A stretch of 64,000 bases of DNA from an uncultured Pelagibacteraceae bacterium (GTDB lineage: Bacteria > Pseudomonadota > Alphaproteobacteria > Pelagibacterales > Pelagibacteraceae). Location of the stretch: assembly GCA_902596785.1 (NCBI GenBank), contig CACJVG010000001.1:1-64000 (forward strand). The letters run 5' to 3'. Shown here one piece after another: positions 22,418 to 36,545 of the stretch (the stretch's first letter is position 1; each line of letters begins with the position of its first letter). The translations under genes and the position numbers were made by a program. The notes under the pieces are model-generated. The model had not been told where the DNA came from. It ran no database searches and worked only from the letters and a program-made list of their open reading frames with translations.

Positions 22418-23818
22418 ATGTCAGAAAAATTTCAAGCTGTAGTTATTGGAGGTGGACCGGGTGGTTATGTGTGTGCAATCAGACTTGCTCAATTAGGATT
22501 AAAAACTGCATGTATAGAGTCTAGAGGGTCTTTGGGAGGTACTTGTTTAAATGTTGGTTGCATCCCATCAAAAAGCTTACTTAATCTGTCTGAAGAATTT
22601 CATAAAGTAAAAAGTTTAGCAAACAAAGGTATTGAAGTTGGTGAAGTAAAATTAAATTTAGACAAAATGATGAAAAGCAAAGATAAAGCTGTAACCGTTC
22701 TTACAAAAGGTGTCGAGTTTCTTTTAAAAAAAAACAAAGTTACTTATTTTAAAGGACACGGAAGTTTTAAATCTAAAAATGAAATTTTAATAAAGGATGA
22801 TAAAAATAAAGAGACCATCATCCAAACAGAAAAAACAGTTATTGCAACAGGATCAGTTCCAGTTTCATTACCAGGAATAGAAATAGATGAGAAAACAATT
22901 GTCTCATCAACAGGTGCTTTAAAGTTAGAAAAGGTACCTAAGAAAATGGTCGTAGTAGGAGGAGGCTATATAGGATTGGAGATGGGATCTGTATGGTCAA
23001 GACTTGGAGCAGAGGTGCAAGTTGTTGAATTTTTAGATCATATTACACCTGGAATGGATAAAGAAATCTCATCAGAATTTATGAAAATATTAAAAAAACA
23101 GGGAATGAAATTTAATATGCAAAATAAAGTTGAAACAATTAAAAAAAATGCAGCTGGTGCAGTGGTTTCAACAGTAGATAAAGATGGTAATAAAAATAAT
23201 TTTGAGTGTGATGTTGTTTTGATTTCTGTTGGCAGAAAACCTAATACAGATGGTTTGAATTTAGAGTCTGTAGGAGTAGATCTTGATGAAAGAAATAGAA
23301 TTAAAACTGATAAAATTTTTAAGACTAACGTTGAAAATATTTATGCAATAGGCGATGTAATTGTTGGTCCAATGCTTGCACATAAAGCGGAGGACGAAGG
23401 TATAGCAGTTGCAGAAAACATAGTTGGTCAATCTGGACATGTAAATTACGATACAATTCCAGGAGTAGTTTATACAACACCAGAAGTAGCATCAATCGGT
23501 AAAACTGAGGAACAATTAAAAGAATTAAATAAAAAATATAAAGTAGGGAAATTTTTGTTTATGGCTAATTCAAGAGCCAAGGCCATAGATGATGCAGAAG
23601 GTTTTGTTAAAATTTTAGCTGACGAGCAAACAGATAAAGTATTAGGTGCACATATAATAGGACCTCATGCAGGTGAATTAATTGCAGAGATCGGTGTTGC
23701 AATGGAATTTGGTGCAAGTGCAGAAGATATCGCCCGAACTTGTCATGCTCATCCAACGTTTTCTGAAGCAGTTAAAGAAGCCGCTTTATCAGTGGATAAA
23801 AGAGCAATACACTCTTAA
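22418..23818 (+). CDS. lpd: Dihydrolipoamide dehydrogenase
   Basis: Lpd is the E3 flavoprotein that reoxidises lipoyl groups with NAD+. The 466-residue protein has the FAD motif [17 protein letters not shown], the redox-active cysteines Cys43 and Cys48 in [13 protein letters not shown], the NAD-binding [13 protein letters not shown], and the C-terminal catalytic HAHPTFSEA. As the last gene of the sucAB-lpd run it probably serves 2-oxoglutarate dehydrogenase, and perhaps other lipoyl complexes too. Confidence 0.97.
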   Translation: MSEKFQAVVIGGGPGGYVCAIRLAQLGLKTACIESRGSLGGTCLNVGCIPSKSLLNLSEEFHKVKSLANKGIEVGEVKLNLDKMMKSKDKAVTVLTKGVEFLLKKNKVTYFKGHGSFKSKNEILIKDDKNKETIIQTEKTVIATGSVPVSLPGIEIDEKTIVSSTGALKLEKVPKKMVVVGGGYIGLEMGSVWSRLGAEVQVVEFLDHITPGMDKEISSEFMKILKKQGMKFNMQNKVETIKKNAAGAVVSTVDKDGNKNNFECDVVLISVGRKPNTDGLNLESVGVDLDERNRIKTDKIFKTNVENIYAIGDVIVGPMLAHKAEDEGIAVAENIVGQSGHVNYDTIPGVVYTTPEVASIGKTEEQLKELNKKYKVGKFLFMANSRAKAIDDAEGFVKILADEQTDKVLGAHIIGPHAGELIAEIGVAMEFGASAEDIARTCHAHPTFSEAVKEAALSVDKRAIHS

Positions 23819-23823
23819 TTTTT

Positions 23824-23846
23824 TTTCATATTATAAAAATATGAAA
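23824..23846 (+). repeat. Perfect 9-bp inverted repeat covering the priA start codon
   Basis: TTTCATATT, a five-base ATAAA loop, then AATATGAAA form a perfect stem; the priA ATG at 23841 lies in the right arm. In mRNA this hairpin would place the start codon in a helix. No T-run follows, so it does not look like a terminator for lpd. Several 9-bp A/T palindromes are expected by chance in DNA this AT-rich; only the position is suggestive. Confidence 0.4.
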
Positions 23847-25796
23847 TATCCGATTCTCGTACCAAATATTTTTAATCATCCATTTACTTATGAAAGTAAT
23901 TTAACTCTTAAAGTTGGAGATTATGTAATGGTACCTTTTGGAAAATCAAAAATTACCGGTGTTGTTTGGGACGAATTTGAAAAAAATAATAATAAAAATT
24001 TTAAGACTAAAAAGATAATCAAGAAATTAGACGTTACTCCATTAAAAAAAAATACAATTAATTTTTTAAATTGGTTTGCAGAATATAATCTTATCCCAAA
24101 GGGTATGGCATTAAAGCTAGTACTCTTAAGTAGTGATGCGGTAGAGAACAAAGAAACTCAACTTTATCAAATATTTGATAGCAAAATTAAGCAAAACTTA
24201 ATCAAGCTTTCTAGTGATCAAAATAAATCTCTAAAAAAAATGAATGTTTCAAATAAAAAATTTAGAGTTCATGTTTTACAAGGCACAACTGGATCAGGAA
24301 AAACTTTAGTTTATTTTGAAGCGTTAAAACCACTTATAGAGAGGGGTTTTCAAGGATTAATTTTATTGCCAGAAATAGGTCTAACCAGTCAGTTTGAACA
24401 AAAATTCTTAGAATATTTTGGTTTTAAACCTGCAGTTTGGCATTCAGGTATATCAAAAAAAAAGAAAGAATTAATTTGGAGTGGAGTTTCTAATGGTAAA
24501 ATAAAAATAATTATTGGTGCGAGATCTTCACTATTTTTACCGTTTAAAAAATTAGGAATGATAATTGTTGATGAGGAACACGATCAATCATTTAAACAAG
24601 ATGAGGGCATAACTTACAATGCTCGTGATATGGCAATTTCTAGAGCATCTTTTGAAAATATTCCAATCAATTTGATTACTGCTGTTCCTTCTATAGAAAC
24701 TTTTGAAAATATTAAAAAAGGTAAATACGAAGTTTCTAGATTAAATGAAAGGTACCAGAACGCAGCATTACCTAATTATGAAATTATTAATTTAAATAAT
24801 ACCAAACTTGAAAAACAATCATGGCTATCAAATAAAATTATTGAAAAAGTAAATTTACATTTGGAAAAAAAAGATCAAGTTTTGTTTTTTTTAAATAGAA
24901 GAGGTTTTTCTCCAAATGCTTTATGCAATAAATGTTTTACAAGTTTTACATGTCCAAATTGTAGTATCAATTTAGTTTATCATAAAAATAAAAATAATTT
25001 ATTATGTCATTATTGTGGATACAAATCTAATCTTAAAAGGAATTGTACAAAAGAAGGTAATTGTGAATTTATTTTTAGTGGTCCTGGTGTTGAGAGAATT
25101 TCAGAAGAGGTAAAAAGAAAATTTCCTGGAAAAACAATAGAGATTTTTTCAAGTGACACAATGAATAAAAAAGATTCTAAAGAAAAAATAGATAAAATTA
25201 TTAATAATGAAACGCATATTTTAGTTGGAACCCAATTAATTTCAAAAGGTTTTCATTTTCCAAGCTTAAATTGCATTGTAGTTGTTGATATTGATCTTTC
25301 ATCTCAGGGACATGATTTAAGAGGTGCAGAAAAAAATTTGCAGCTTTATCATCAACTTTCAGGACGTGCAGGAAGAACTGGAAAACCAGCAACCGTATAT
25401 TTTCAAACCTATGAAAATAATACTAAGATGATTTCAGAAATTACAAGTAAAAATCCAGATATTTTTTTAGAAAGAGAACTGCAGATAAGAAAAAAAAATA
25501 AACTACCTCCGTTTCAAAGGTTTATTTCTTTAATCTTAACGGGAGATAATGAAATTAAATTAGAAAAAGAAGCTATTAATTTTAAAAATTTTATTGAAAA
25601 CAAAATAGAAGGAAAAATACTAGGTCCAGTTAATGCCCCATTATTTAGATTAAAAAGAAAATTTAGAATAAGATTTTTGATAAGAGGTTTAAAATCTATG
25701 AAACTACAAAGCTCTCTTGCAAAAATTATTCCAAAATATAAATTTTCTTCTGGAATAAAACTTTCAGTTGATGTTGATCCAATTAACTTCAATTAA
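23841..25796 (+). CDS. priA: Primosomal protein N' (replication restart helicase PriA)
   Basis: PriA reloads the replicative helicase at stalled forks. From ATG 23841 the protein is 651 residues, shorter than the roughly 730 of E. coli. The N-terminal DNA-binding part (KVGDYVMVPFGK), Walker A GTTGSGKT at about residue 148, DEEHD at about 244 and the helicase C-terminal LVGTQLISKGFHFP are present. The zinc region (residues about 360-410) has CNKC, CPNC and CHYC but a stretched last pair, CTKEGNC, instead of CxxC. The frame is open upstream to 23682, inside lpd, but the family N-terminus begins at the ATG I chose. Confidence 0.93.
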   Translation: MKYPILVPNIFNHPFTYESNLTLKVGDYVMVPFGKSKITGVVWDEFEKNNNKNFKTKKIIKKLDVTPLKKNTINFLNWFAEYNLIPKGMALKLVLLSSDAVENKETQLYQIFDSKIKQNLIKLSSDQNKSLKKMNVSNKKFRVHVLQGTTGSGKTLVYFEALKPLIERGFQGLILLPEIGLTSQFEQKFLEYFGFKPAVWHSGISKKKKELIWSGVSNGKIKIIIGARSSLFLPFKKLGMIIVDEEHDQSFKQDEGITYNARDMAISRASFENIPINLITAVPSIETFENIKKGKYEVSRLNERYQNAALPNYEIINLNNTKLEKQSWLSNKIIEKVNLHLEKKDQVLFFLNRRGFSPNALCNKCFTSFTCPNCSINLVYHKNKNNLLCHYCGYKSNLKRNCTKEGNCEFIFSGPGVERISEEVKRKFPGKTIEIFSSDTMNKKDSKEKIDKIINNETHILVGTQLISKGFHFPSLNCIVVVDIDLSSQGHDLRGAEKNLQLYHQLSGRAGRTGKPATVYFQTYENNTKMISEITSKNPDIFLERELQIRKKNKLPPFQRFISLILTGDNEIKLEKEAINFKNFIENKIEGKILGPVNAPLFRLKRKFRIRFLIRGLKSMKLQSSLAKIIPKYKFSSGIKLSVDVDPINFN

Positions 25797-25800
25797 TCTT

Positions 25801-25818
25801 AAAAAAGAGGCCTTTTTT
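25801..25818 (+). terminator. Possible terminator after priA
   Basis: AAAAAAG, a four-base AGGC loop and CTTTTTT form a 7-bp hairpin five bases after the priA stop, with the T-run built into the right arm. It lies in the only sizeable gap (108 bp) between lpd/priA and the ATP synthase operon. The stem is mostly A-T, so it would be weak; a bidirectional role is possible because the element is nearly symmetrical. Confidence 0.45.
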
Positions 25819-25904
25819 ACGAATCCGCTACTTGAAGACATAAGGGTCATATGCTATTTAGGGCGTGATTTTTAAATAATCTTCAACATTATAGAGGAAC
25901 AAAG

Positions 25905-26462
25905 TTGAGTAAAGACACCGGATTTTCAATAACTTCAGCTGAAAGGTATTCTCTTGCGCTTTTTGAACTTTCAGAGGAAAACAATCTTTTAAGTCAGATC
26001 GAAGACCAATCTTCATCTATTCTTAATTTAATTGATCAAAGTGAAGATTTTTCTAATTTGATTAAAGATCCAACTATAAGCCAAGAAAATTTACTAAAAG
26101 TAATCAATACAATCTCTGAAAATAATAAATTTGAGTCTTTATTTAAAAATTTTTTAAGTTTCTTAATTCAAAAAAGACGTTTCTTTTTTATTGAACGTAT
26201 ACTTAAAAGCTTTATTGAAATTTGTTCAAGAAAAAGAGGTGAACTTAAGGCAGAATTAAAATCAGCAAAAGAATTATCTAATGAAGAAATTGTAAAAATT
26301 ACAGAGGAGTTAACAAAAAATTTTAGCTCAAAAATAAAATTAAACTACAAACATGACGAAAGTTTAATAGGAGGTTTGGTAGTACAAGTAGGAAGTACTA
26401 TGGTCGATACCTCAATTAAAAATAAATTACAACAAATTGAAAATAGAATGATAGAGGCATAA
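25905..26462 (+). CDS. atpH: ATP synthase delta subunit
   Basis: AtpH links F1 to the peripheral stalk. The 185-residue protein has the family N-terminus (ITSAERYSLALFELSEENN) and the C-terminal signature around HDESLIGGLVVQVGSTMVDTSIKNKLQQI. It starts with TTG at 25905, preceded by GAGG with good spacing (25893-25896), so the TTG is credible. It opens the F1 operon atpHAGDC, with atpA starting directly after its stop. The 108-bp upstream gap contains a weak promoter candidate (TTGAAG at 25832, 17 bases, TATTTA at 25855). F0 genes are not in the window, as is usual in alphaproteobacteria. Confidence 0.95.
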   Translation: MSKDTGFSITSAERYSLALFELSEENNLLSQIEDQSSSILNLIDQSEDFSNLIKDPTISQENLLKVINTISENNKFESLFKNFLSFLIQKRRFFFIERILKSFIEICSRKRGELKAELKSAKELSNEEIVKITEELTKNFSSKIKLNYKHDESLIGGLVVQVGSTMVDTSIKNKLQQIENRMIEA

Positions 26463-27998
26463 ATGGAAATAAATCCTTCAGAAGTTACAAAAATATTAAA
26501 AGAACAAATTAAAAATTTTGGTGATAAAGCAGAAGTCACAGAAGTTGGTCAAGTTTTATCAGTTGGAGATGGAATTGCTAGGATTTATGGTTTAGATAAC
26601 GTTCAAGCTGGTGAAATGGTAGAGTTTGCAGATGGTTCAAAAGGTATGGCTCTAAACTTAGAAAGTGAAAACGTTGGTGTCGTAATTTTTGGTGATGACA
26701 GAAATGTTAAAGAAGGGGATGTAGTAAAAAGAACTGGTAATATTGTTGATACTCCAGTTGGAAAAGAATTATTAGGAAGAGTAGTGGATGGTTTAGGAAA
26801 TCCTATCGATGGAAAAGGACCATTAGACAAAGGAATTAAAAAAAGCAGGGTTGAAGTAAAAGCTCCTGGTATTATTCCACGACAATCAGTAAGTGAACCG
26901 ATGCAAACTGGTCTTAAATCAATTGATAGTCTAGTTCCGATTGGAAGAGGGCAAAGGGAATTAATTATTGGTGATAGACAAACTGGTAAAACAGCAGTTG
27001 CAGTAGATGCAATTATTAATCAAAAAAAAATCAATGAATCTGGTGATGAAAAACAAAAACTGTATTGTATATACGTTGCAGTTGGACAAAAAAGATCAAC
27101 AGTAAGACAAATTCAAAAAACATTAGAGGAAGCTGGAGCTATGGAGTACACAACAATCGTTGCTGCTACTGCATCTGACTCTGCTCCTTTACAATTTTTA
27201 GCACCGTACACAGGTTGTGCTATGGGTGAGTATTTTAGAGATAATGGAATGCATGCGTTAATAATTTATGATGATTTGTCTAAACAAGCAGTTGCTTATA
27301 GACAAATGTCATTGCTATTAAGAAGACCTCCAGGACGTGAGGCTTATCCTGGAGATGTATTTTATCTTCATAGTAGATTACTAGAAAGAGCAGCTAAATT
27401 AAGTGACGAACATGGTGGTGGATCACTTACAGCACTGCCAATTATTGAAACACAAGGTGGAGACGTATCCGCGTTTATTCCAACTAACGTTATTTCAATT
27501 ACAGACGGACAAATTTTCCTTGAAACAGAACTATTTAACCAAGGTATAAGACCTGCAATTAATGTAGGTTTATCAGTATCTAGAGTTGGTTCATCAGCTC
27601 AAACAAAAGCGATGAAAAAAGTTTCCGGTTCAATGAAATTAGAGCTAGCACAATACAGAGAAATGGCAGCTTTTGCTCAATTTGGATCTGATTTAGATGC
27701 ATCTACCCAGCAACTTTTGAATAGAGGCTCTAAGTTAACTGAACTTTTAAAACAAAAACAATATTCACCCATGACTGTTGCAGAACAAGTTATTTCAGTA
27801 TTTTGTGGAGTAAAAGGTTATCTTGATGACATTGATTTAAAAGACGTTGCTGAATTTGAGAGCAAGATTATTGAAAAATGTAAATCAGATAAGCCTGAAA
27901 TTATCGAGTCAATTTTAAGTTCAGGAAAACTTGAGGAAGATAAAGAAAAATTACTTGTTGACGTAATCACTCAATTAAAAGGAAATTTTAAATCTTAA
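26463..27998 (+). CDS. atpA: ATP synthase alpha subunit
   Basis: Regulatory nucleotide-binding subunit of F1. The 511-residue protein has the N-terminal [15 protein letters not shown], Walker [12 protein letters not shown], the [28 protein letters not shown] region with its Asp-Asp, and the family signature [14 protein letters not shown] including the arginine finger. It begins immediately after the atpH stop. Length and motifs are entirely normal. Confidence 0.98.
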   Translation: MEINPSEVTKILKEQIKNFGDKAEVTEVGQVLSVGDGIARIYGLDNVQAGEMVEFADGSKGMALNLESENVGVVIFGDDRNVKEGDVVKRTGNIVDTPVGKELLGRVVDGLGNPIDGKGPLDKGIKKSRVEVKAPGIIPRQSVSEPMQTGLKSIDSLVPIGRGQRELIIGDRQTGKTAVAVDAIINQKKINESGDEKQKLYCIYVAVGQKRSTVRQIQKTLEEAGAMEYTTIVAATASDSAPLQFLAPYTGCAMGEYFRDNGMHALIIYDDLSKQAVAYRQMSLLLRRPPGREAYPGDVFYLHSRLLERAAKLSDEHGGGSLTALPIIETQGGDVSAFIPTNVISITDGQIFLETELFNQGIRPAINVGLSVSRVGSSAQTKAMKKVSGSMKLELAQYREMAAFAQFGSDLDASTQQLLNRGSKLTELLKQKQYSPMTVAEQVISVFCGVKGYLDDIDLKDVAEFESKIIEKCKSDKPEIIESILSSGKLEEDKEKLLVDVITQLKGNFKS

Positions 27999-28004
27999 TA
28001 ATTT

Positions 28005-30297
<2,293 letters not shown>

Positions 30298-30298
<1 letters not shown>

Positions 30299-30690
30299 TG
30301 AGCGAAGAGTTTAAAGTTGAAATAGTAAATCCTGAAAAATCTTTTTTAGTAAAAGATGATGTTTCAGAAGTTGTGGTCCCTGCTTTTGAAGGAGAGATGG
30401 GAATATTGAAGGATCATATTTCTATTATTTCCTTTTTGAAACCTGGGATAATTAAGATTTTATCAAAATCAGGTGATGAAAATTACTATGTTGAAGATGG
30501 GATTGTTGAGTTTAAAAATAACAATCTATCTATTTTAACAAGTACAATTTTTAATCTTGCTGATATGGATAAATCAAAGCAACAAGATTTACTTAAACAG
30601 GCAGAAGAAGAGGCTAATAAAACCGATATTAATGATCAATCTAAATATTTAGCAGATCAAAAAGTTGAAGTTTTAAAAACTCTAAATTAA
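30298..30690 (+). CDS. atpC: ATP synthase epsilon subunit
   Basis: AtpC is the small rotor subunit that can inhibit ATP hydrolysis. The 130-residue protein has the N-terminal beta-sandwich (VEIVNPEKSFLVKDDVSEVVVPAFEGEMGILKDH) and a helical C-terminal part. It is the last F1 gene. Its 3' end overlaps by nine bases with the end of rppH on the other strand, leaving no space for a terminator between them. Confidence 0.95.
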
Positions 30691-31155
30691 TTTTTTTACT
30701 TTTTCTTTAAGTTCTTTGTAAACATGATGTTTAAAATCAACAACAACATCAGTAATTAAATCTAAGTCGATCCACTTCCAATCTAAAAATTCTGGATTAG
30801 ATGTATTAATATTTATTTCATTATCATTTCCAATAAATCGCATTAAAAACCATTTTTGCTTCTGACCTTTGTACTTACCTTTCCAAATAATACCTAGTAA
30901 TCTATCAGGTAAATCATAGGTTAATGTACCATCTAATTCTTTTATAAGTTCTACACTTTTGATACTTGTTTCTTCTTCTAGTTCTCTAAATGCAGCTTTT
31001 AAATTATCCTCTCCTTCATCAACACCACCCTGAGGCATTTGCCAAAAATTTTTAGGATTATCTATTCTTTTTGCTACGAATACTTTATTTTCTTTATTCA
31101 ATAACACAATTCCGACCCCACTTCTTAGTGGTAAATCTTTAAAATTTTTATTCAT
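30682..31155 (-). CDS. rppH: RNA pyrophosphohydrolase (Nudix)
   Basis: RppH removes pyrophosphate from mRNA 5' ends and starts decay. The 157-residue protein begins RSGVGIVLLNKENKVFVAKR and has the Nudix box at residues 43-65, with REL and the Glu cluster intact but Ser in place of the usual Gly at residue 64. Also typical are NFWQMPQGG before the box and FLDWKWIDL near the C-terminus. It is the last gene of the rplU-to-rppH run, one base after ctpA, a position also seen in other alphaproteobacteria. Confidence 0.94.
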   Translation of the reverse strand: MNKNFKDLPLRSGVGIVLLNKENKVFVAKRIDNPKNFWQMPQGGVDEGEDNLKAAFRELEEETSIKSVELIKELDGTLTYDLPDRLLGIIWKGKYKGQKQKWFLMRFIGNDNEININTSNPEFLDWKWIDLDLITDVVVDFKHHVYKELKEKVKKLI

Positions 31156-31156
31156 A

Positions 31157-32296
31157 TTATCCGTTAAGTAACTTAATAGCGTAGTTTAATTGATTATCAG
31201 TATCAGTTTTTATTCTAAAATCATCACCTTCTTCATTTACTTCAATATCTGGTCTAACACCTACTTCAGAAATAGATTTTCCAGAGGGAAGATAATATTT
31301 TGCGACAGTTAATCTGATAGCTCCACGATTTTTTAAAGGAATAATGGATTGCACAGAACCTTTACCAAAGCTATTTTCACCAACGATGATTGCTCTTTTG
31401 TGATCCTTTAAAGCTCCAGCAACAATTTCAGATGCAGATGCTGAACCATAGTTAATTAAAACCAATAGTGTTTTTCCATCAGTAATATCTCCTTTTTTTG
31501 CAAACCATTTTCTATTTTCAGATTTTTTTCTGCTTTTTGTTGAAACTATCTCTCCATTTTCTAGAAAAAAATCTGATATCTTTATTGCTTGAGATAAAAG
31601 ACCTCCAGGATTATTTCTTAAATCTAAAATAAATGAATTTAAGTTTTTATTTTTTTTAAGTTTTTTAATTTGTTTTTCTATTTGATCACTACTGTTATCG
31701 TTAAATGAAGTAAGCCTGATGTACCCAATATTTTCATCTATAATTTCAGATTTTACAGATTGAACCTGAATAACTTCTCTTATGATATTAAATGTTAACG
31801 CTTTTCTTTCACCTCTTCGTCTTACTGTTAACTCTATTCCAGAACCTACAGGTCCTCTCATTAAATCAACAGCTTCACTTAATGATTTTCCTTGAACCTG
31901 GACATCATTTATTTTGACTATGTAATCACCAGCTTTTAATCCAGCCCTAGATGCAGGTGTATCATCTATTGGTGAAATTACTTTTACCACACCAGCCTCC
32001 ATGCTAACTTCAATTCCTAGTCCACCAAATTCACCACTCGTTTCTGTTTGCATTTCATCAAAAATTTTAGGAGACATGTAAGATGAATAAGGATCTAAGG
32101 ATTGTAAAAGTCCATTGATAGCAGAGTCCATACTCTCAGATTGATTGAACTCATCAACATATTCTTTATTAATTTTTTCTAGAACCTCACCGAATAGATC
32201 AATTTTTTTATAAATATCAATTTCAGCTGAAATAACTGTTTTATTTAAATAAAAAAAGGAAAAAAAAATTAATAATAAAAATTTAATTTTTTTCAT
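31157..32296 (-). CDS. ctpA: Carboxy-terminal processing protease (S41 family)
   Basis: A periplasmic S41 peptidase that trims C-terminal tails of envelope proteins. The 379-residue protein starts with a signal peptide (Lys-rich start, hydrophobic core, cleavage probably after VISA near residue 24), then a PDZ domain at about residues 90-165 (GGLGIEVSMEAG), then the catalytic domain with the serine in NYGSASASEIVAG (residues 282-293) and Lys312 in GKGSVQ. I chose ATG 32296 because it gives the signal peptide and overlaps the rsfS stop as ATGA; the longer frame to 32332 lacks sense as a secretion signal. Confidence 0.94.
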   Translation of the reverse strand: MKKIKFLLLIFFSFFYLNKTVISAEIDIYKKIDLFGEVLEKINKEYVDEFNQSESMDSAINGLLQSLDPYSSYMSPKIFDEMQTETSGEFGGLGIEVSMEAGVVKVISPIDDTPASRAGLKAGDYIVKINDVQVQGKSLSEAVDLMRGPVGSGIELTVRRRGERKALTFNIIREVIQVQSVKSEIIDENIGYIRLTSFNDNSSDQIEKQIKKLKKNKNLNSFILDLRNNPGGLLSQAIKISDFFLENGEIVSTKSRKKSENRKWFAKKGDITDGKTLLVLINYGSASASEIVAGALKDHKRAIIVGENSFGKGSVQSIIPLKNRGAIRLTVAKYYLPSGKSISEVGVRPDIEVNEEGDDFRIKTDTDNQLNYAIKLLNG

Positions 32297-32643
32297 ATAA
32301 TCACTTTTTCTTTCGGAATTAGCTCTGACCAAATTTTTTCTAATTCATAAAATTTTCTTTTTTCTGGATGAAAAATATGAACAATCAAATCAATCCCATC
32401 AACAAGTTTCCATTCTCCACTTTCTTTACCCTCAATTTTTGAGTCTTTTACACCGTTATTTTTAAGTTTTTCTAAAACTTGTTCTGATAAAGATTGAATG
32501 TGTCTAGATGATGTTCCACTTGCTATGATCATGTAATCAGCCATAGAACTTTTGTCTTTAAGATCAATAGTTACAATGTCTTGAGCTTTATTTAGATCTA
32601 GTGTGTTGATTACAATTTCTTTTAAGTCTGAAATTTTGTCCAT
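32293..32643 (-). CDS. rsfS: Ribosomal silencing factor RsfS
   Basis: RsfS binds L14 on the 50S subunit and blocks subunit joining when nutrients are short. The 116-residue protein has DLKDKSSMADYMIIASGTSSRHIQSLSEQV and the C-terminal GEWKLVDGIDLIVHIFHPEKRKFYELEKIW typical of the family. It follows nadD after 17 bases and overlaps ctpA by four. In many alphaproteobacteria rlmH and an EnvC-type gene stand between rsfS and ctpA; they are absent here. Confidence 0.95.
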   Translation of the reverse strand: MDKISDLKEIVINTLDLNKAQDIVTIDLKDKSSMADYMIIASGTSSRHIQSLSEQVLEKLKNNGVKDSKIEGKESGEWKLVDGIDLIVHIFHPEKRKFYELEKIWSELIPKEKVII

Positions 32644-32660
32644 TAATTGAATTTAGATTA

Positions 32661-33182
32661 TCAAATTTTTCTTAATTGAGAAGATGAAATGTTGACTTTA
32701 TTAAACTCAATAAACTCTAGATTGGTCTTATTAAGTTGCTTAAATGTCTTTGATTTTAAAGAATTTTTTTTATACCCATGTCGGTCAAAAACTAGGATGT
32801 TACATTTTTGTGAAATTAATTTAGATTTATGCCATTTATGAAAGTTAATAAGGTTGTCGGCACCCATTAAAAAATAAATTTCAATGTTTTTATCTTTTTT
32901 TAAATGATTGATTAAATTAATAGTTTTATTTGATTTAATAATTTTTTCATAAAATTTAACCTTAATAAATGAATTTGTACTAATAATTTTTTTACAATAT
33001 TTAATTCTGTCAGTAACAGATGTCTTACTCTCTATTTTAAATGGATTTTTTTTTGTAATTGCCCAAATAACTTTTTTGAGTTTGAATCTTTTCTTTGCTT
33101 CCTTAGAAATTGCCAAATGTCCTTTATGTGCAGGATCAAACGATCCACCTAATACACCAATTTTTATTTTTGTGTTATTCAA
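32661..33182 (-). CDS. nadD: Nicotinate-nucleotide adenylyltransferase
   Basis: NadD makes deamido-NAD from nicotinate mononucleotide and ATP. The 173-residue protein has the nucleotidyltransferase motif GGSFDPAHKGHL, the FLMGADNLINFHKWHKS region and ends shortly after SSSQLRKI, which corresponds to the family's SSTxIR motif. E. coli NadD carries about 25 more residues after this motif. The short end may be the norm in some alphaproteobacteria. It starts one base after proA ends. Confidence 0.93.
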   Translation of the reverse strand: MNNTKIKIGVLGGSFDPAHKGHLAISKEAKKRFKLKKVIWAITKKNPFKIESKTSVTDRIKYCKKIISTNSFIKVKFYEKIIKSNKTINLINHLKKDKNIEIYFLMGADNLINFHKWHKSKLISQKCNILVFDRHGYKKNSLKSKTFKQLNKTNLEFIEFNKVNISSSQLRKI

Positions 33183-33183
33183 T

Positions 33184-34434
33184 TTAATTTCTTATTTTAC
33201 CATTACTAGTGATTTCATATTTATATGAAATTAATTGATTTAAACCTACAGGACCTCTTGGTGGCAGTGTATTAGTAGAAATTCCAACTTCTCCACCAAA
33301 TCCAAATTCACCACCATCAGCAAATTGAGTTGAGGTATTATGCATTGCAATTGAACTTTTAACATTTTTTAAGAAGTATTTTGCTGTTTTTTTATTTTTT
33401 GTAATGATGGAGTCAGTGTGCATAGTACCATATTTATTAATATGCTTAATTGCCTCTTCAGAATTTTTAACAATTTTAACAGATACAATTGATGCCAAAT
33501 ATTCAGTTGACCAATCTTTTTCTTTTGCAGGATATACTTGACCTTTGTAATAACTCTTCAAAATCTTATCACCAATTATTTTACAACCATTATTTTCAAG
33601 TGCCTGCAAAACAGGATTGCTAAATTTTTTGACTATATTTTTATGAATAAGAATAGTTTCAGTTGCACCACAAATACTTGTATTTCTTAATTTAGCGTTA
33701 TAAACAATTTCTTTAGCCATTTTTAATTCTGCATCCTTATCTATATAAGTATGACAAAGTCCCTCTAAGTGCCCAATTATAGGTACTTTGGATAATTCTA
33801 AAACTTTTTTAACTAAATTTTTTCCACCACGAGGTATTATGACATCGATATATTTTTTCATTTTAGAAAGCATAATATCCACAATCCTCCTTTGTTTTGA
33901 ATCGATAAATTGTATAAAGTTTTCATCAACTTTATTTTTTTTAAGTGCTTTTCTAAACAACTTAGCTAAAGCTTTATTTGAATTTATGGCCTCAGAGCCT
34001 CCTTTCAAAATCACTACATTTCCAGATTTAAAACAAAGACTAGCAACATCTGAAGTTACATTTGGTCTACTTTCATAGATAACACCAATAACTCCAATTG
34101 GTATTGATACTCTTTTTATATTTAAACCATTTGGCCTTTTCCATTTTTCTAAAGTGTTATTTATAGGATCCCTTAATTTAGCTATTTTTAAAATAGAATT
34201 TATAATTCCATTCAATTTAATTTCATCTAAATGAAGTCTTTTTATTAAGTTCTCTTTTAACCTTCTTTTTCTTGCGTAATTAATATCTTTTGAATTTTGA
34301 TTTATAATATATTTTTTTTCATTCTTAATTAATTTCGCGTAATCATTTAAGACTTTATTTTTTACTTCAGTTGTAACTTTATACTCACTAGCTTTGCGAG
34401 CTTTTCTTCCAATTAAATTCATATATTTAATCAT
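33184..34434 (-). CDS. proA: Glutamate-5-semialdehyde dehydrogenase (gamma-glutamyl phosphate reductase)
   Basis: ProA reduces glutamyl 5-phosphate to the semialdehyde, the second step of proline synthesis. The 416-residue protein has GVIGVIYESRPNVTSDVASL, the dinucleotide region FKSGNVVILKGGSEA, the catalytic cysteine in RNTSICGATETILI and the C-terminal FGFGGEVGISTNTLPPRGPVGL. Its ATG directly follows the proB stop; an internal ATG at 34422 would drop four residues and cannot be excluded. Confidence 0.96.
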   Translation of the reverse strand: MIKYMNLIGRKARKASEYKVTTEVKNKVLNDYAKLIKNEKKYIINQNSKDINYARKRRLKENLIKRLHLDEIKLNGIINSILKIAKLRDPINNTLEKWKRPNGLNIKRVSIPIGVIGVIYESRPNVTSDVASLCFKSGNVVILKGGSEAINSNKALAKLFRKALKKNKVDENFIQFIDSKQRRIVDIMLSKMKKYIDVIIPRGGKNLVKKVLELSKVPIIGHLEGLCHTYIDKDAELKMAKEIVYNAKLRNTSICGATETILIHKNIVKKFSNPVLQALENNGCKIIGDKILKSYYKGQVYPAKEKDWSTEYLASIVSVKIVKNSEEAIKHINKYGTMHTDSIITKNKKTAKYFLKNVKSSIAMHNTSTQFADGGEFGFGGEVGISTNTLPPRGPVGLNQLISYKYEITSNGKIRN

Positions 34435-36529
<2,095 letters not shown>

Positions 36530-36545
36530 TTAATTGGTTGTACTA

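Noticed and set aside
25832..25860. TTGAAG-17-TATTTA as the ATP synthase operon promoter
   Set aside because: The -10 element matches only half of the consensus; noted in the atpH entry but not called as a feature.
32661..32700. NadD appears to lack about 25 C-terminal residues
   Set aside because: The frame is clean with no frameshift, all catalytic motifs are present, and short NadD ends may be normal in alphaproteobacteria, so I do not call it a truncation.
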